From contig CP070658.1 of assembly GCA_020355105.1 (NCBI GenBank), forward strand, positions 2,288,253 to 2,297,868: a stretch of 9,616 nt of DNA, written 5' to 3'. Below, in pieces: positions 1-6,579 of this stretch (position 1 is the first letter of the stretch; every line of letters begins with the position of its first letter). The position numbers were made by a program, and so were the translations under genes. Origin of the DNA: Candidatus Thorarchaeota archaeon. Its GTDB lineage: Archaea; Asgardarchaeota; Thorarchaeia; Thorarchaeales; Thorarchaeaceae. Below the pieces are notes generated by a model, which was not told the DNA's origin, searched no databases, and saw nothing but the letters and a program-made list of their open reading frames with translations.

Positions 1-1707
1 ACTGTGACAAGGCAGGCAATATCCGAGATGGTCAGACCTGTGCTCCTAGTGAACAAGGTCGACCGCCTGTTCAATGAGAGAAGGCTCAACTCGGAGCGGG
101 TGGCTGAGGAGATCAACAAGACAGTTCGAGAGTTCAATGCGATGCTTGGTAAGTATCTCGGCGATGAACTCTTGGAGGAGTGGGAGGTCTCTTTCAACAA
201 ATCATCTCTCTGCGTGGGATCAGCACTGGACAAGTGGGGTCTAGACCTATCGGTGCTCAAGGACAGAACAGGGGGTAGCGAAACACCCTCAGACCTAGCA
301 TCTGCATTCTTGGAGATTCTTCAAGAGATAGAGGACACCTACTCGAAAGAGGCCGAAGAAACCCTTGCCAAGAAATACCCTATTGCGAAAGTTGTCCTGG
401 ACTCAGTCGTCAAGATAGTTCCGAACCCGTCTGTCGCCCAAAGCTATCGCCTACCCTTGTTCTGGACAGGTCAAGGCACCAAGCAGGAGAAGAATCTCCT
501 AACATGCAGCAGCAAGGGACCAACAGTCCTTCTTGTGGGTGATATCCAACCTGACAGACATGCCGGACTAGTTGCGGCCGTCAGGGTTTTCTCAGGCACT
601 CTAGAGAGAGCAAAGCCACTTGTGAATCTGAGAACAGGGGTTACAGGCAAGACACTACAAGTTGGCCTCTTTATGTCGAAGTCGAGGATCGCCCTCCCTG
701 AGGTGCCAGCTGGGAATCTGGCCTTCATCACAGGTATCAGAGACCTCGTAGTTGGAGATACGCTGGTCACGGAGGGCACTACGGATGTGCCTCCTCTGAT
801 GGAACTACAGTATCCTACGGAGCCTGTTGTCACGTATACTATTGAACCTAGGCAGCTCTCTCAGCTTAGTGAGATTCAGACACCGATTACGGAGTTCGCT
901 GCAACGGACCCGGCGTTAGAGTTCGAGGTGAATCCTGAAACCGGCGAGATGCTACTTTCAGGAGCAGGAGAGCTTCACATCGAGGTTAGTGTGGCGAAGA
1001 TGGCCAGAATAGGTATCGACGTCATCCTTGGGACTCCAATGGTTCTGCTGAAGGAACAGATGACCAGCGAAGGAACAACATTCACAGGAGGAGAGGGCGA
1101 GTCCAGCAGTTTCTCTGTACGAGCTATCCTTCGAGGTGATGATCAGCAGCTCGAGAGTCTAGGAACCATACTCGACTCGGATCTTCAGCTTGGTTGCTAC
1201 CTGATAGACCAGTCAGGGAGAATCAGCCCTCACGGTGAAGAGCTTGCGTACATCAGAGAAGCGTTCAGGTCAGTCATTCGCAGGGGTCCAGTCGCCGGAG
1301 AGAGGATGCGCCAGTTGATGGTTCTCATCGAAAAAGCCGACATACGCATGGAAACACCGGAAACATCTTGGAGGGACGTTACTCAACCTCTGCTTCAGGC
1401 AATTAGAGGTAGTATCATGACTGGTGACCCGAAGGTCCTAGAGCCTTGGGTCAGACTGGAGATTAACACGCCAGAGGAGCATGTTGGGGAGTTGACAGCA
1501 ATCTTGGCCAGAAGAAAGGGACTGGTCCACGAGATAGACTCTGAGAGGTCACTCTACAGGATAATTGCAGAGATTCCGGTACGTGAATCATTTGGACTGG
1601 CCAATGAGATTAGGACATCGACATCAGGATGGGCAACATGGGGCGCACGAGCAGGTGGCTATCGCGAGAGAGGATACGGCGAAACGAAGGAAGGTGAAAC
1701 CTACTAG
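1..1707 (+). CDS. Elongation factor 2 paralogue (aEF-2-like GTPase), 5' truncated by window
   Basis: EF-2 is the translational GTPase that drives ribosomal translocation. The open frame runs in from the window edge (codon 1 at base 1), so the real start and the G1-G3 motifs lie upstream; about 568 residues remain of the roughly 730 usual. Visible in order: the NKVD guanine-specificity motif (bases 52-63), the G5-like GSALDKWG segment, the G-prime/domain II stretch with HAGLVAAVRVFSGT, domain III with the EF-2-like LLSGAGELHIEV (canonical LISGMGELHLE), domain IV and domain V ending in a GGYR-type tail. Two EF-2 hallmarks are missing. The SPNKHN-like stretch opening domain IV is replaced by a Gly/Ser-rich segment, and the domain IV tip that normally carries the diphthamide histidine (DAIHRG) is replaced by METPETSW with no histidine nearby. 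I therefore call it an EF-2 paralogue rather than the canonical factor. Its stop codon overlaps that of the convergent gene. Confidence 0.88.
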   Translation, partial: TVTRQAISEMVRPVLLVNKVDRLFNERRLNSERVAEEINKTVREFNAMLGKYLGDELLEEWEVSFNKSSLCVGSALDKWGLDLSVLKDRTGGSETPSDLASAFLEILQEIEDTYSKEAEETLAKKYPIAKVVLDSVVKIVPNPSVAQSYRLPLFWTGQGTKQEKNLLTCSSKGPTVLLVGDIQPDRHAGLVAAVRVFSGTLERAKPLVNLRTGVTGKTLQVGLFMSKSRIALPEVPAGNLAFITGIRDLVVGDTLVTEGTTDVPPLMELQYPTEPVVTYTIEPRQLSQLSEIQTPITEFAATDPALEFEVNPETGEMLLSGAGELHIEVSVAKMARIGIDVILGTPMVLLKEQMTSEGTTFTGGEGESSSFSVRAILRGDDQQLESLGTILDSDLQLGCYLIDQSGRISPHGEELAYIREAFRSVIRRGPVAGERMRQLMVLIEKADIRMETPETSWRDVTQPLLQAIRGSIMTGDPKVLEPWVRLEINTPEEHVGELTAILARRKGLVHEIDSERSLYRIIAEIPVRESFGLANEIRTSTSGWATWGARAGGYRERGYGETKEGETY

Positions 1708-4004
1708 CCCCTCAGGTAGTATCGACGGTTCATGACTTCGCCTAGCATTGACAATAGCCTCCGGTCAATCATAGAAACCTCGTCCATTATCTTCAGCGCC
1801 CGTGTTATGTTTGAAAACACAGCGTTCAGGTAGGCTTTCGCACCCGCCATCTCTGATTGCTCGACCATCTGAAGGTAGGCGTCTGCAATCTTCATGAGAC
1901 CGAGCCAATCGTCAGCAAGTATGAAATGATACTGGCCCGCTTCCAGTCCCTCTGGAAGGTCGTCATACTGACTTCGCTCTATCACTGCTTCATACTGATT
2001 CTCCAGAGCAAGGGCATATCTTAGAAGAACGTCAGCCAATGAAACACAGGTCGCATGGATGAACTCGGCACTCTCTGGAATCTCTGTTTCCACTAGGCCC
2101 ACTGTCCTCAGTGATACTGCAGCTCCGTAGAGTCCGGAAGCGAGTCTACTGAAATCCTGGTTCTCAAAGAACGACTTGACAGTCTCGGCGAGTCGTGTCT
2201 GGCCTCTCCAATACTGTGCAGCTAGAGGGTCGATCTCCTCAACTCCTAGATCCGCTGGGTCCCGAATCTGACTCGTAGCGCCAAGACTGACTGCCTCTAG
2301 GTTCATCTTGGCAGAAGCAAGAGCGGTCATCAGAGTTCCCATTCTCGACAGTCCGGATTTGTGTGAAGTCAGGTGGCTAGCACGGGTCTTCAGAACAGGC
2401 CAGTCTTGGTTGAGATACGGCACGACGAGAGATACGCCGTGGATGAATATTGAATCATCCTGAGCCCTTGCGTCTGCGAGGAGTCTGTCTATGTCATCAA
2501 GAAGCCGGGTGACTCTTTCAGGGAGTTCCTCATCATGTCTCAGAGCAAGCCAGACCACGTTGTACGTGGCAATGGCGACTTCCACGAAGGCACGGGAGTC
2601 TGTTGGGAATAGTGGAACGAACTTCACCAAGACCTCACGAAGGGACTTCTGAGCCTCCTTCTGAGAGTATTCCTCATCTCTCATCATTGAGAGCGCAAGA
2701 CCTAGTTTGCTACCAAGCAGTTCCAAGTCTGAGGCTCTGCCCTTCTCATGAAGCTCCTCCCTCATTCGGATTGCTGTCTGAAACGCTGTCACTCCGATGT
2801 CCCAGCACTCATCGGAATCTGTCCCTAGGCAGACCCATCCAAGAGAGTTCTCGGCCCTGGCCATGTCTATAGTAGTATCATGGCCCTCAGATTCCAGCTG
2901 TTCAAGGATTGACCGCGCTCGCTCGAGATATTCCATACTTGTAAGAGTGCTCTCATGGTCACCGAGCAGTCCGTGCGCAAAGCCCAAACCAACAAGGATT
3001 CTGAACATCTGCAATGACTGACGAGAGTTGAGGTCTCCCATTTCCTCGAATACCGTGAAACCCTTCTCCAGCCGCTCAATCGCTTCAGGAACACCCTCTC
3101 TCCAACCGTTGGCAAGGATGCTTGTGCCAATCACCAGGTGAGCATACCCCAGTTCATCCTTAGTGGCCTCTCTCTTCCTAACTCGATCTTCGAAGAGCAT
3201 CGCTGCACGATCACTTGTAGCTCGTGCCTCCTGGTGTGGGACTGAGTCATCTCGCGTGTCATTTACTCCCAGTTGAAGTGCCACTGCGGATAACTTGCCA
3301 CCGTCCTTCTCTGACTTGGCTTTCCGTTCTAAGTCATGCAACATGTTGCGTGCTTCTGAGAACATTCCAAGTTCTGTCAGCACACAGGCGTAGTCAAATG
3401 TGACTTCAAAGAGAAGGTTCTCATTGCGAATCTCTGACGCCAGTTGGACCAGTCTATTCAGAAGAAGTTCTGCTCCCACAAAGAATCCGGAATCTATCAA
3501 CACAGATGTAAGATAGTGCACCTCGTGAAATGCCAAGCGTGTCGATGCCTCATGATTCCTTGACTGAATAGCCTCGAGCGTCATTAGGACCTCATCGGCG
3601 AGGAAGGGCAGCAAGGGTCTCAGATTGAGCTGTAGTGTAGAGATGACCGATTGAGATAGCTGTCCAAGGATATCTAGGAGCTCAGGGATTGCTTCAATGT
3701 CTGGAAGGAGCTCTGCTTCGCTTCTTCTGTAGCTGTTAGTGTATCGAACGTCAAGTAGAGTAAGCATCTCAGGGAGAACGCGGTTCTCACTGAACGAAAG
3801 CCTGACTGTGAGCTCCGTTAGCTTTGCGCTTGCTAGACCAGGTCTTCTTAGTACTATCTCCTCAATGGACCGAGCTATCTCAAAGAGAAGCTCATCGTCT
3901 TTTGGTTTGCCGAGAGCCAGATTCTGTATGGCGGAGAGACCATCATCAAGAGAGAGCGATGCACATAGAATGTCCCTCAAGATGACAATCAGCAGCGACT
4001 CCAC
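1704..4004 (-). CDS. Large TPR-like helical-repeat protein, function unknown
   Basis: A 766-residue, apparently cytosolic protein with no signal peptide or convincing membrane segment. It is almost wholly alpha-helical, with repeated paired helices rich in Leu/Ala and Tyr/Gly turns, for example HYLTSVLIDSGFFVGAELLL and the following FDYACVLTELGMFSEARNML, which look like degenerate TPRs. Similar pairs recur through the middle and C-terminal thirds. I see no enzyme motif, so a scaffold or interaction role is an inference. The start is GTG (4002-4004), chosen because a strong purine-rich Shine-Dalgarno (GAGGAGAGG) lies 5 bases upstream. It is the last gene of a minus-strand block after two KaiC-like ATPases, but a 71-base gap with a TATA-like box suggests it can also be transcribed alone. 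It converges on the EF-2 gene and overlaps it by 4 bases. Exact repeat number and family cannot be set by eye. Confidence 0.82.
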   Translation of the reverse strand: MESLLIVILRDILCASLSLDDGLSAIQNLALGKPKDDELLFEIARSIEEIVLRRPGLASAKLTELTVRLSFSENRVLPEMLTLLDVRYTNSYRRSEAELLPDIEAIPELLDILGQLSQSVISTLQLNLRPLLPFLADEVLMTLEAIQSRNHEASTRLAFHEVHYLTSVLIDSGFFVGAELLLNRLVQLASEIRNENLLFEVTFDYACVLTELGMFSEARNMLHDLERKAKSEKDGGKLSAVALQLGVNDTRDDSVPHQEARATSDRAAMLFEDRVRKREATKDELGYAHLVIGTSILANGWREGVPEAIERLEKGFTVFEEMGDLNSRQSLQMFRILVGLGFAHGLLGDHESTLTSMEYLERARSILEQLESEGHDTTIDMARAENSLGWVCLGTDSDECWDIGVTAFQTAIRMREELHEKGRASDLELLGSKLGLALSMMRDEEYSQKEAQKSLREVLVKFVPLFPTDSRAFVEVAIATYNVVWLALRHDEELPERVTRLLDDIDRLLADARAQDDSIFIHGVSLVVPYLNQDWPVLKTRASHLTSHKSGLSRMGTLMTALASAKMNLEAVSLGATSQIRDPADLGVEEIDPLAAQYWRGQTRLAETVKSFFENQDFSRLASGLYGAAVSLRTVGLVETEIPESAEFIHATCVSLADVLLRYALALENQYEAVIERSQYDDLPEGLEAGQYHFILADDWLGLMKIADAYLQMVEQSEMAGAKAYLNAVFSNITRALKIMDEVSMIDRRLLSMLGEVMNRRYYLRG

Positions 4005-4009
4005 TTCAG

Positions 4010-4018
4010 CCTCTCCTC
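4010..4018 (-). promoter_or_regulatory. Strong Shine-Dalgarno deciding the GTG start of the repeat protein
   Basis: On the minus strand this reads GAGGAGAGG, five bases before the GTG at 4004-4002. It closely complements the archaeal 16S rRNA 3' end and is the main reason for accepting GTG as the start. Confidence 0.65.
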
Positions 4019-4048
4019 AATAGCTGAGTAAACATCGGGTCCAAGTCG

Positions 4049-4056
4049 CTTTAAAG
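4049..4056 (-). promoter_or_regulatory. TATA-like box for the TPR-like gene
   Basis: The symmetric octamer CTTTAAAG lies about 45 bases upstream of the GTG start, with the purine-rich GTGAAGA just upstream on the minus strand as a possible BRE. With an archaeal start site about 25 bases downstream, the leader would be roughly 15-20 bases and would include the Shine-Dalgarno. It sits between the KaiC-like gene 2 stop and the repeat-protein start. The match is by eye only. Confidence 0.45.
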
Positions 4057-4075
4057 TCTTCACGGAAGGTGCTTG

Positions 4076-4780
4076 TCACTCAATTACGAAGTCGTGCCAG
4101 ACTCTTGAGGTCTCCGTGCCCCTCATTCTCTCCATTCGAATCTTGTGAATGGGGACCGGATCTGAATCCTCAAGCTTGAAACGCAGTACTGCATCGGCCA
4201 TGTATGAGAATGTCGCATAGGTCTTCTCGTCGTGAACGCCCTCTTCTAGCACGAACATTATGCTATGAGAACTCTGAGTTACCCTTCCGCTGAGTCGCTG
4301 AACTGCCCTTGGCATTGTGACTGGACTTGAGTGGAGTATCAATGTTGAGAGACTATCCACAACAACACGGGCCACAACTAGGTCATCCAAGACCTCTGAG
4401 AGTACGATACCGAGTTCGCTGATGTCATCGACTTTGGACAGCGACCTTGTAGAACTGGACGTCGGTGCTCCCATGCGTTCCGAGTAGCCATCGATGAAGA
4501 CAAACTGACCAGACTTCTCATAGGCATCTACGGACCAACCGTGGCGACTCATGTCGTTCCTGACCACTCGCGGTGAAACGTCTGTTGTGACGAATACAGC
4601 CGGAAATCCAAGCTGAAGCCCATCATAGAGAAACGCTTCAGCATAGGTGGTTTTCCCGGACCCTAGAGGACCAAGGAGCATGTAGGACACCTGAGTGAGC
4701 TGCCCAAACCTGACTAGGTCTCCTATCATGGGCCTAGCTTTTGCGGGTTCCGTAGTTCCCGCCATCGCTTCGTCACTCAA
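4076..4780 (-). CDS. KaiC-like RecA-superfamily ATPase 2, altered catalytic glutamates
   Basis: A 234-residue single RecA/KaiC-type ATPase domain. Walker A is GPLGSGKT (about residues 37-44) and the Walker B strand is ARVVVDSLS (Asp about 142). The first KaiC strand is degenerate: the usual GIPGLDELIGGG lead-in is absent. The acidic pair that normally follows strand 2 (TTEES type) reads TTDVSP, so the first glutamate is Asp and the second Val. It may thus bind ATP but hydrolyse it poorly; that is inference. The gene starts 27 bases after KaiC-like gene 1, so the two are probably co-transcribed and may form a mixed oligomer. The start chosen is TTG (4780-4778), with GAGGT seven bases upstream and an in-frame stop two codons before it. 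An ATG at 4765-4763 (codon 6) is a real alternative. Confidence 0.85.
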   Translation of the reverse strand: MSDEAMAGTTEPAKARPMIGDLVRFGQLTQVSYMLLGPLGSGKTTYAEAFLYDGLQLGFPAVFVTTDVSPRVVRNDMSRHGWSVDAYEKSGQFVFIDGYSERMGAPTSSSTRSLSKVDDISELGIVLSEVLDDLVVARVVVDSLSTLILHSSPVTMPRAVQRLSGRVTQSSHSIMFVLEEGVHDEKTYATFSYMADAVLRFKLEDSDPVPIHKIRMERMRGTETSRVWHDFVIE

Positions 4781-4787
4781 GGGTCAT

Positions 4788-4792
4788 ACCTC
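4788..4792 (-). promoter_or_regulatory. Shine-Dalgarno supporting a TTG start for KaiC-like gene 2
   Basis: On the minus strand this reads GAGGT, seven bases before the TTG at 4780. It favours TTG over the ATG 15 bases further in, which has only a weaker GAGTGA upstream. Confidence 0.4.
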
Positions 4793-4807
4793 GTCCATAA
4801 TCGAGCC

Positions 4808-5554
4808 TCAAGCACCAGGGCTTATCTCCGCAGGCCAGACGCGGATTCCTTCATCAGTAATCCTCATCGAATGGATTCTTGAGCTATGTTTGGAACCTCT
4901 CAGTTTAAGCACTTCGATGGAGCGTGATCTCGACTGCTGGCTGATCATCTCGTTATATAGTACCAAGACTCCCGAGGCCAAGAATGCTTCGATGTCAAAG
5001 ACTCCTAGCCCATCATGCTGAGCAGGAATCTCGCTAGTGAGAAGAAGAGTGGTACCCGTGCGTGTAATTGACGCGGTCAGCTTGAAGAACTCCTCACGTA
5101 GAATGTCTCTGCTTCGGAACTTGTAGGCAAGAATGGCCAACGTGTCAATCACCACTCTCTTTGCCTTAATCTTGTTGACATGGTTCAGGATGATGGCCTC
5201 AAGTCCTGACAGGTCAAAACTGGGGTATTCTCCTATCTTGACAGGCGTCACTTCCTTTGAGGGTGAGAGGTCAACTATGGAGAGCTTGCCCTTCTTCTCT
5301 AGAGCAGCCAAGTCCATTCCGAATCGCATCATGTTTCTTCTGATCAGGTGGGGAGGTTCCTCGAGCGTCACGAGAACTCCAGGCTCGTGGTACTCTGTGG
5401 CACCCTTGTATAGGAACTGATTCGCCAAGATGCTCTTGCCGGTTCCGGGCCTTCCAGCGACCAAGATGATATCGCCTCTTGGAAAGCCTCCTTCAATCAG
5501 TTCGTCTAGTCCCGGTATTCCTGTACTCACTCTTTCAATCTCAAAATCACTCAT
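4808..5554 (-). CDS. KaiC-like RecA-superfamily ATPase 1
   Basis: A 248-residue single-domain archaeal KaiC homologue. The N-terminus carries the family lead-in STGIPGLDELIEGGFPRGD (residues 10-28), Walker A GRPGTGKS (34-41), the catalytic glutamate pair in VTLEEPP (Glu65-Glu66) and a Walker B strand KRVVIDTLA (Asp about 137). All key residues for ATP binding and hydrolysis appear present. Such proteins are thought to form hexameric ATPases, and in archaea they are often tied to signalling or motility; no specific target can be read here. Cyanobacterial KaiC has two such domains, so this is not a clock KaiC. Its ATG overlaps the stop of the upstream thioredoxin-like gene in an ATGA, indicating translational coupling, and it precedes KaiC-like gene 2 by 27 bases. 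Confidence 0.92.
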   Translation of the reverse strand: MSDFEIERVSTGIPGLDELIEGGFPRGDIILVAGRPGTGKSILANQFLYKGATEYHEPGVLVTLEEPPHLIRRNMMRFGMDLAALEKKGKLSIVDLSPSKEVTPVKIGEYPSFDLSGLEAIILNHVNKIKAKRVVIDTLAILAYKFRSRDILREEFFKLTASITRTGTTLLLTSEIPAQHDGLGVFDIEAFLASGVLVLYNEMISQQSRSRSIEVLKLRGSKHSSRIHSMRITDEGIRVWPAEISPGA

Positions 5555-5892
5555 TGTGATGCACCTCTCTTTGCACTTACTTTAGCTCCCAGGAACATCT
5601 TCATGATTATGTCAGGTTCCGGGATTCCTGTCACTGAAACGCCGCCAATCATAATCGTTGGAAGGGCAAAGACACCATACTCCTCAGCCGCTTCCGGATT
5701 CTCACTCACATTGATAATCTCCAATTCGAACAGACCAGCACCAAGATTCTCAAGAGTATCCACCAGAACCTCTTCGGCTCTGGGGCAGAACGCGCAGGTG
5801 TCGGACTTAAACAGGACGACCGGGATGGGGGAACTATCTTCGTCGTCCTCCTCCTTGTTCGGAGAGTCCTTTAACTCTGCGTTGTCCGCCAA
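5551..5892 (-). CDS. Thioredoxin/glutaredoxin-fold protein with acidic N-terminal tail
   Basis: A 113-residue small thioredoxin-fold protein. After an acidic, Ser/Pro-containing tail of about 22 residues (NKEEDDEDSS) comes strand VVLFKSD, then a CAFC redox motif (Cys33, Cys36), and later the FALPTIMI segment carrying the cis-proline (about Pro78) of thioredoxin folds. It probably acts as a cytosolic disulfide oxidoreductase; the partner is unknown. The stop overlaps the KaiC-like gene 1 start by 4 bases, so a redox input to that ATPase is a reasonable guess and no more. The start is TTG (5892-5890), supported by AGGAG nine bases upstream; there is no internal ATG before the first strand. It lies 99 bases downstream of the Roadblock gene and may share its transcript. 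I saw no clear TATA box in that gap. Confidence 0.85.
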   Translation of the reverse strand: MADNAELKDSPNKEEDDEDSSPIPVVLFKSDTCAFCPRAEEVLVDTLENLGAGLFELEIINVSENPEAAEEYGVFALPTIMIGGVSVTGIPEPDIIMKMFLGAKVSAKRGASQ

Positions 5893-5901
5893 ACAATAGC
5901 A

Positions 5902-5906
5902 CTCCT
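5902..5906 (-). promoter_or_regulatory. Shine-Dalgarno deciding the TTG start of the thioredoxin-like gene
   Basis: AGGAG on the minus strand lies nine bases before the TTG at 5892. No ATG or GTG is available near the start of the conserved fold, so this site is what supports TTG. Confidence 0.5.
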
Positions 5907-5991
5907 GTACCTAGGGGATGATTTGGGGAGAAGCCGGAGAAGTAACTTGAATGTTTTGACGACTTAGTCTTGCTGTTGACGCTGCAGAATC

Positions 5992-6375
5992 TTATCGGTA
6001 TCCGAGAACACGACGTATCTTGGTGGCAGCCTTACCAAGTACTCTCGAATGATAGCGTACAGCCTTAGGCATAATGGCGGCTAGAATCAATGCCTGCTTC
6101 TTATGTGAGGCAATCTTCTTGAACACAGCTTTGCCAGCAGAGCAGCGAACAGAGATATCCTTTAGCTCACCCAAAGAGAGCTCATCGCGCATTCTCTCAA
6201 CCGTCGAAGCCACGTAGCCAGACATCGCAGCGACCACCTCCCTATTGGTTGTAGGGGAGGCCGCGGAGGCCATCAGGAGACCGTCATCCCTTGCAAGGAT
6301 GGAAGCAAAGAAACCGCCGGCTATGTTCATCTCTTCCAAGATTTCTGCCAATGCCCTGTAGTCGGGTCGCTCCAT
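5992..6375 (-). CDS. Roadblock/LC7 domain protein
   Basis: A 127-residue Roadblock/LC7-type protein: an N-terminal helix (YRALAEILEEM), the family's strand-turn FFASILARDDGLLMASA (about 22-38), a central helix (VVAAMSGYVASTVERM), then the beta hairpin region KDISVRCSAGKAVFKKI and ALILAAIM, and a basic C-terminal helix ending KIRRVLGYR. Roadblock proteins dimerise and bind Ras-like GTPases. The bacterial MglB protein is the GAP of MglA, and the LAMTOR/Ragulator complex uses this fold in eukaryotes. Here it is transcribed divergently from a Ras-like GTPase across a 204-base region, suggesting but not proving partnership. The ATG (6375-6373) has a GGAG nine bases upstream; an in-frame TAG upstream excludes a longer ATG, GTG or TTG start. 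The tail is strongly basic and might touch membranes or nucleic acid, which is speculative. Confidence 0.88.
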   Translation of the reverse strand: MERPDYRALAEILEEMNIAGGFFASILARDDGLLMASAASPTTNREVVAAMSGYVASTVERMRDELSLGELKDISVRCSAGKAVFKKIASHKKQALILAAIMPKAVRYHSRVLGKAATKIRRVLGYR

Positions 6376-6420
6376 GGTCAGTATCTCCGGCCCATAGCCT
6401 GACTCGATTTGCGCATTCTC

Positions 6421-6428
6421 CTATTAAG
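6421..6428 (-). promoter_or_regulatory. TATA-like box for the Roadblock gene
   Basis: On the minus strand the octamer reads CTTAATAG, about 45 bases upstream of the ATG, the same spacing as the candidate box of the TPR-like gene. It fits an archaeal promoter with a short leader. Its plus-strand form, CTATTAAG, recurs at 7173-7180. Called by eye. Confidence 0.35.
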
Positions 6429-6479
6429 CATGATGGACGTTGGGCTCTCGAACAACTAGACTATTGGCATTGACAGTGC

Positions 6480-6497
6480 GACAGGATCGATACTGTC
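6480..6497. promoter_or_regulatory. 18-bp imperfect palindrome in the divergent promoter region, candidate operator
   Basis: GACAGGATCGATACTGTC is symmetric about a central ATCGAT with a single mismatched pair. The same half-site recurs on each flank: GACAGT at 6472-6477 and CCTGTC at 6505-6510. It lies between the TATA-like boxes of the divergent Roadblock and GTPase genes, where a dimeric regulator could control both. A role as an RNA hairpin is less likely, since it should lie upstream of both inferred start sites. Function is inferred from symmetry and position only. Confidence 0.4.
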
Positions 6498-6532
6498 TGT
6501 ATTCCCTGTCCTCAAAAATCAGACCGCACTAC

Positions 6533-6541
6533 AATTTTAAG
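6533..6541 (+). promoter_or_regulatory. TATA-like box for the Ras-like GTPase gene
   Basis: AATTTTAAG ends 39 bases before the GTPase ATG. A start site about 25 bases downstream would give a leader of 15-20 bases containing the AGGAG at 6567-6571. The preceding bases are not clearly BRE-like, so confidence is moderate. Confidence 0.45.
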
Positions 6542-6579
6542 TCGGATTCCGCAATTGGGACTGACTAGGAGAATACCCG

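Noticed and set aside
471..833. Minus-strand open frame of 120 codons opposite the EF-2-like gene.
   Set aside because: It lies wholly inside a strongly conserved coding region, is rich in Ser/Arg/Thr/Pro as antisense frames tend to be, and shows no fold motif.
4808..5554. Possible circadian-clock KaiC.
   Set aside because: It has one RecA domain rather than two, and no kaiA or kaiB is nearby; this is the common archaeal KaiC-like family.
6378..6416. A 12-codon open frame on the minus strand ending two bases before the Roadblock start, possibly a leader peptide.
   Set aside because: The AGGAG before its ATG leaves only one base of spacing, too close for initiation, and such short frames arise often by chance.
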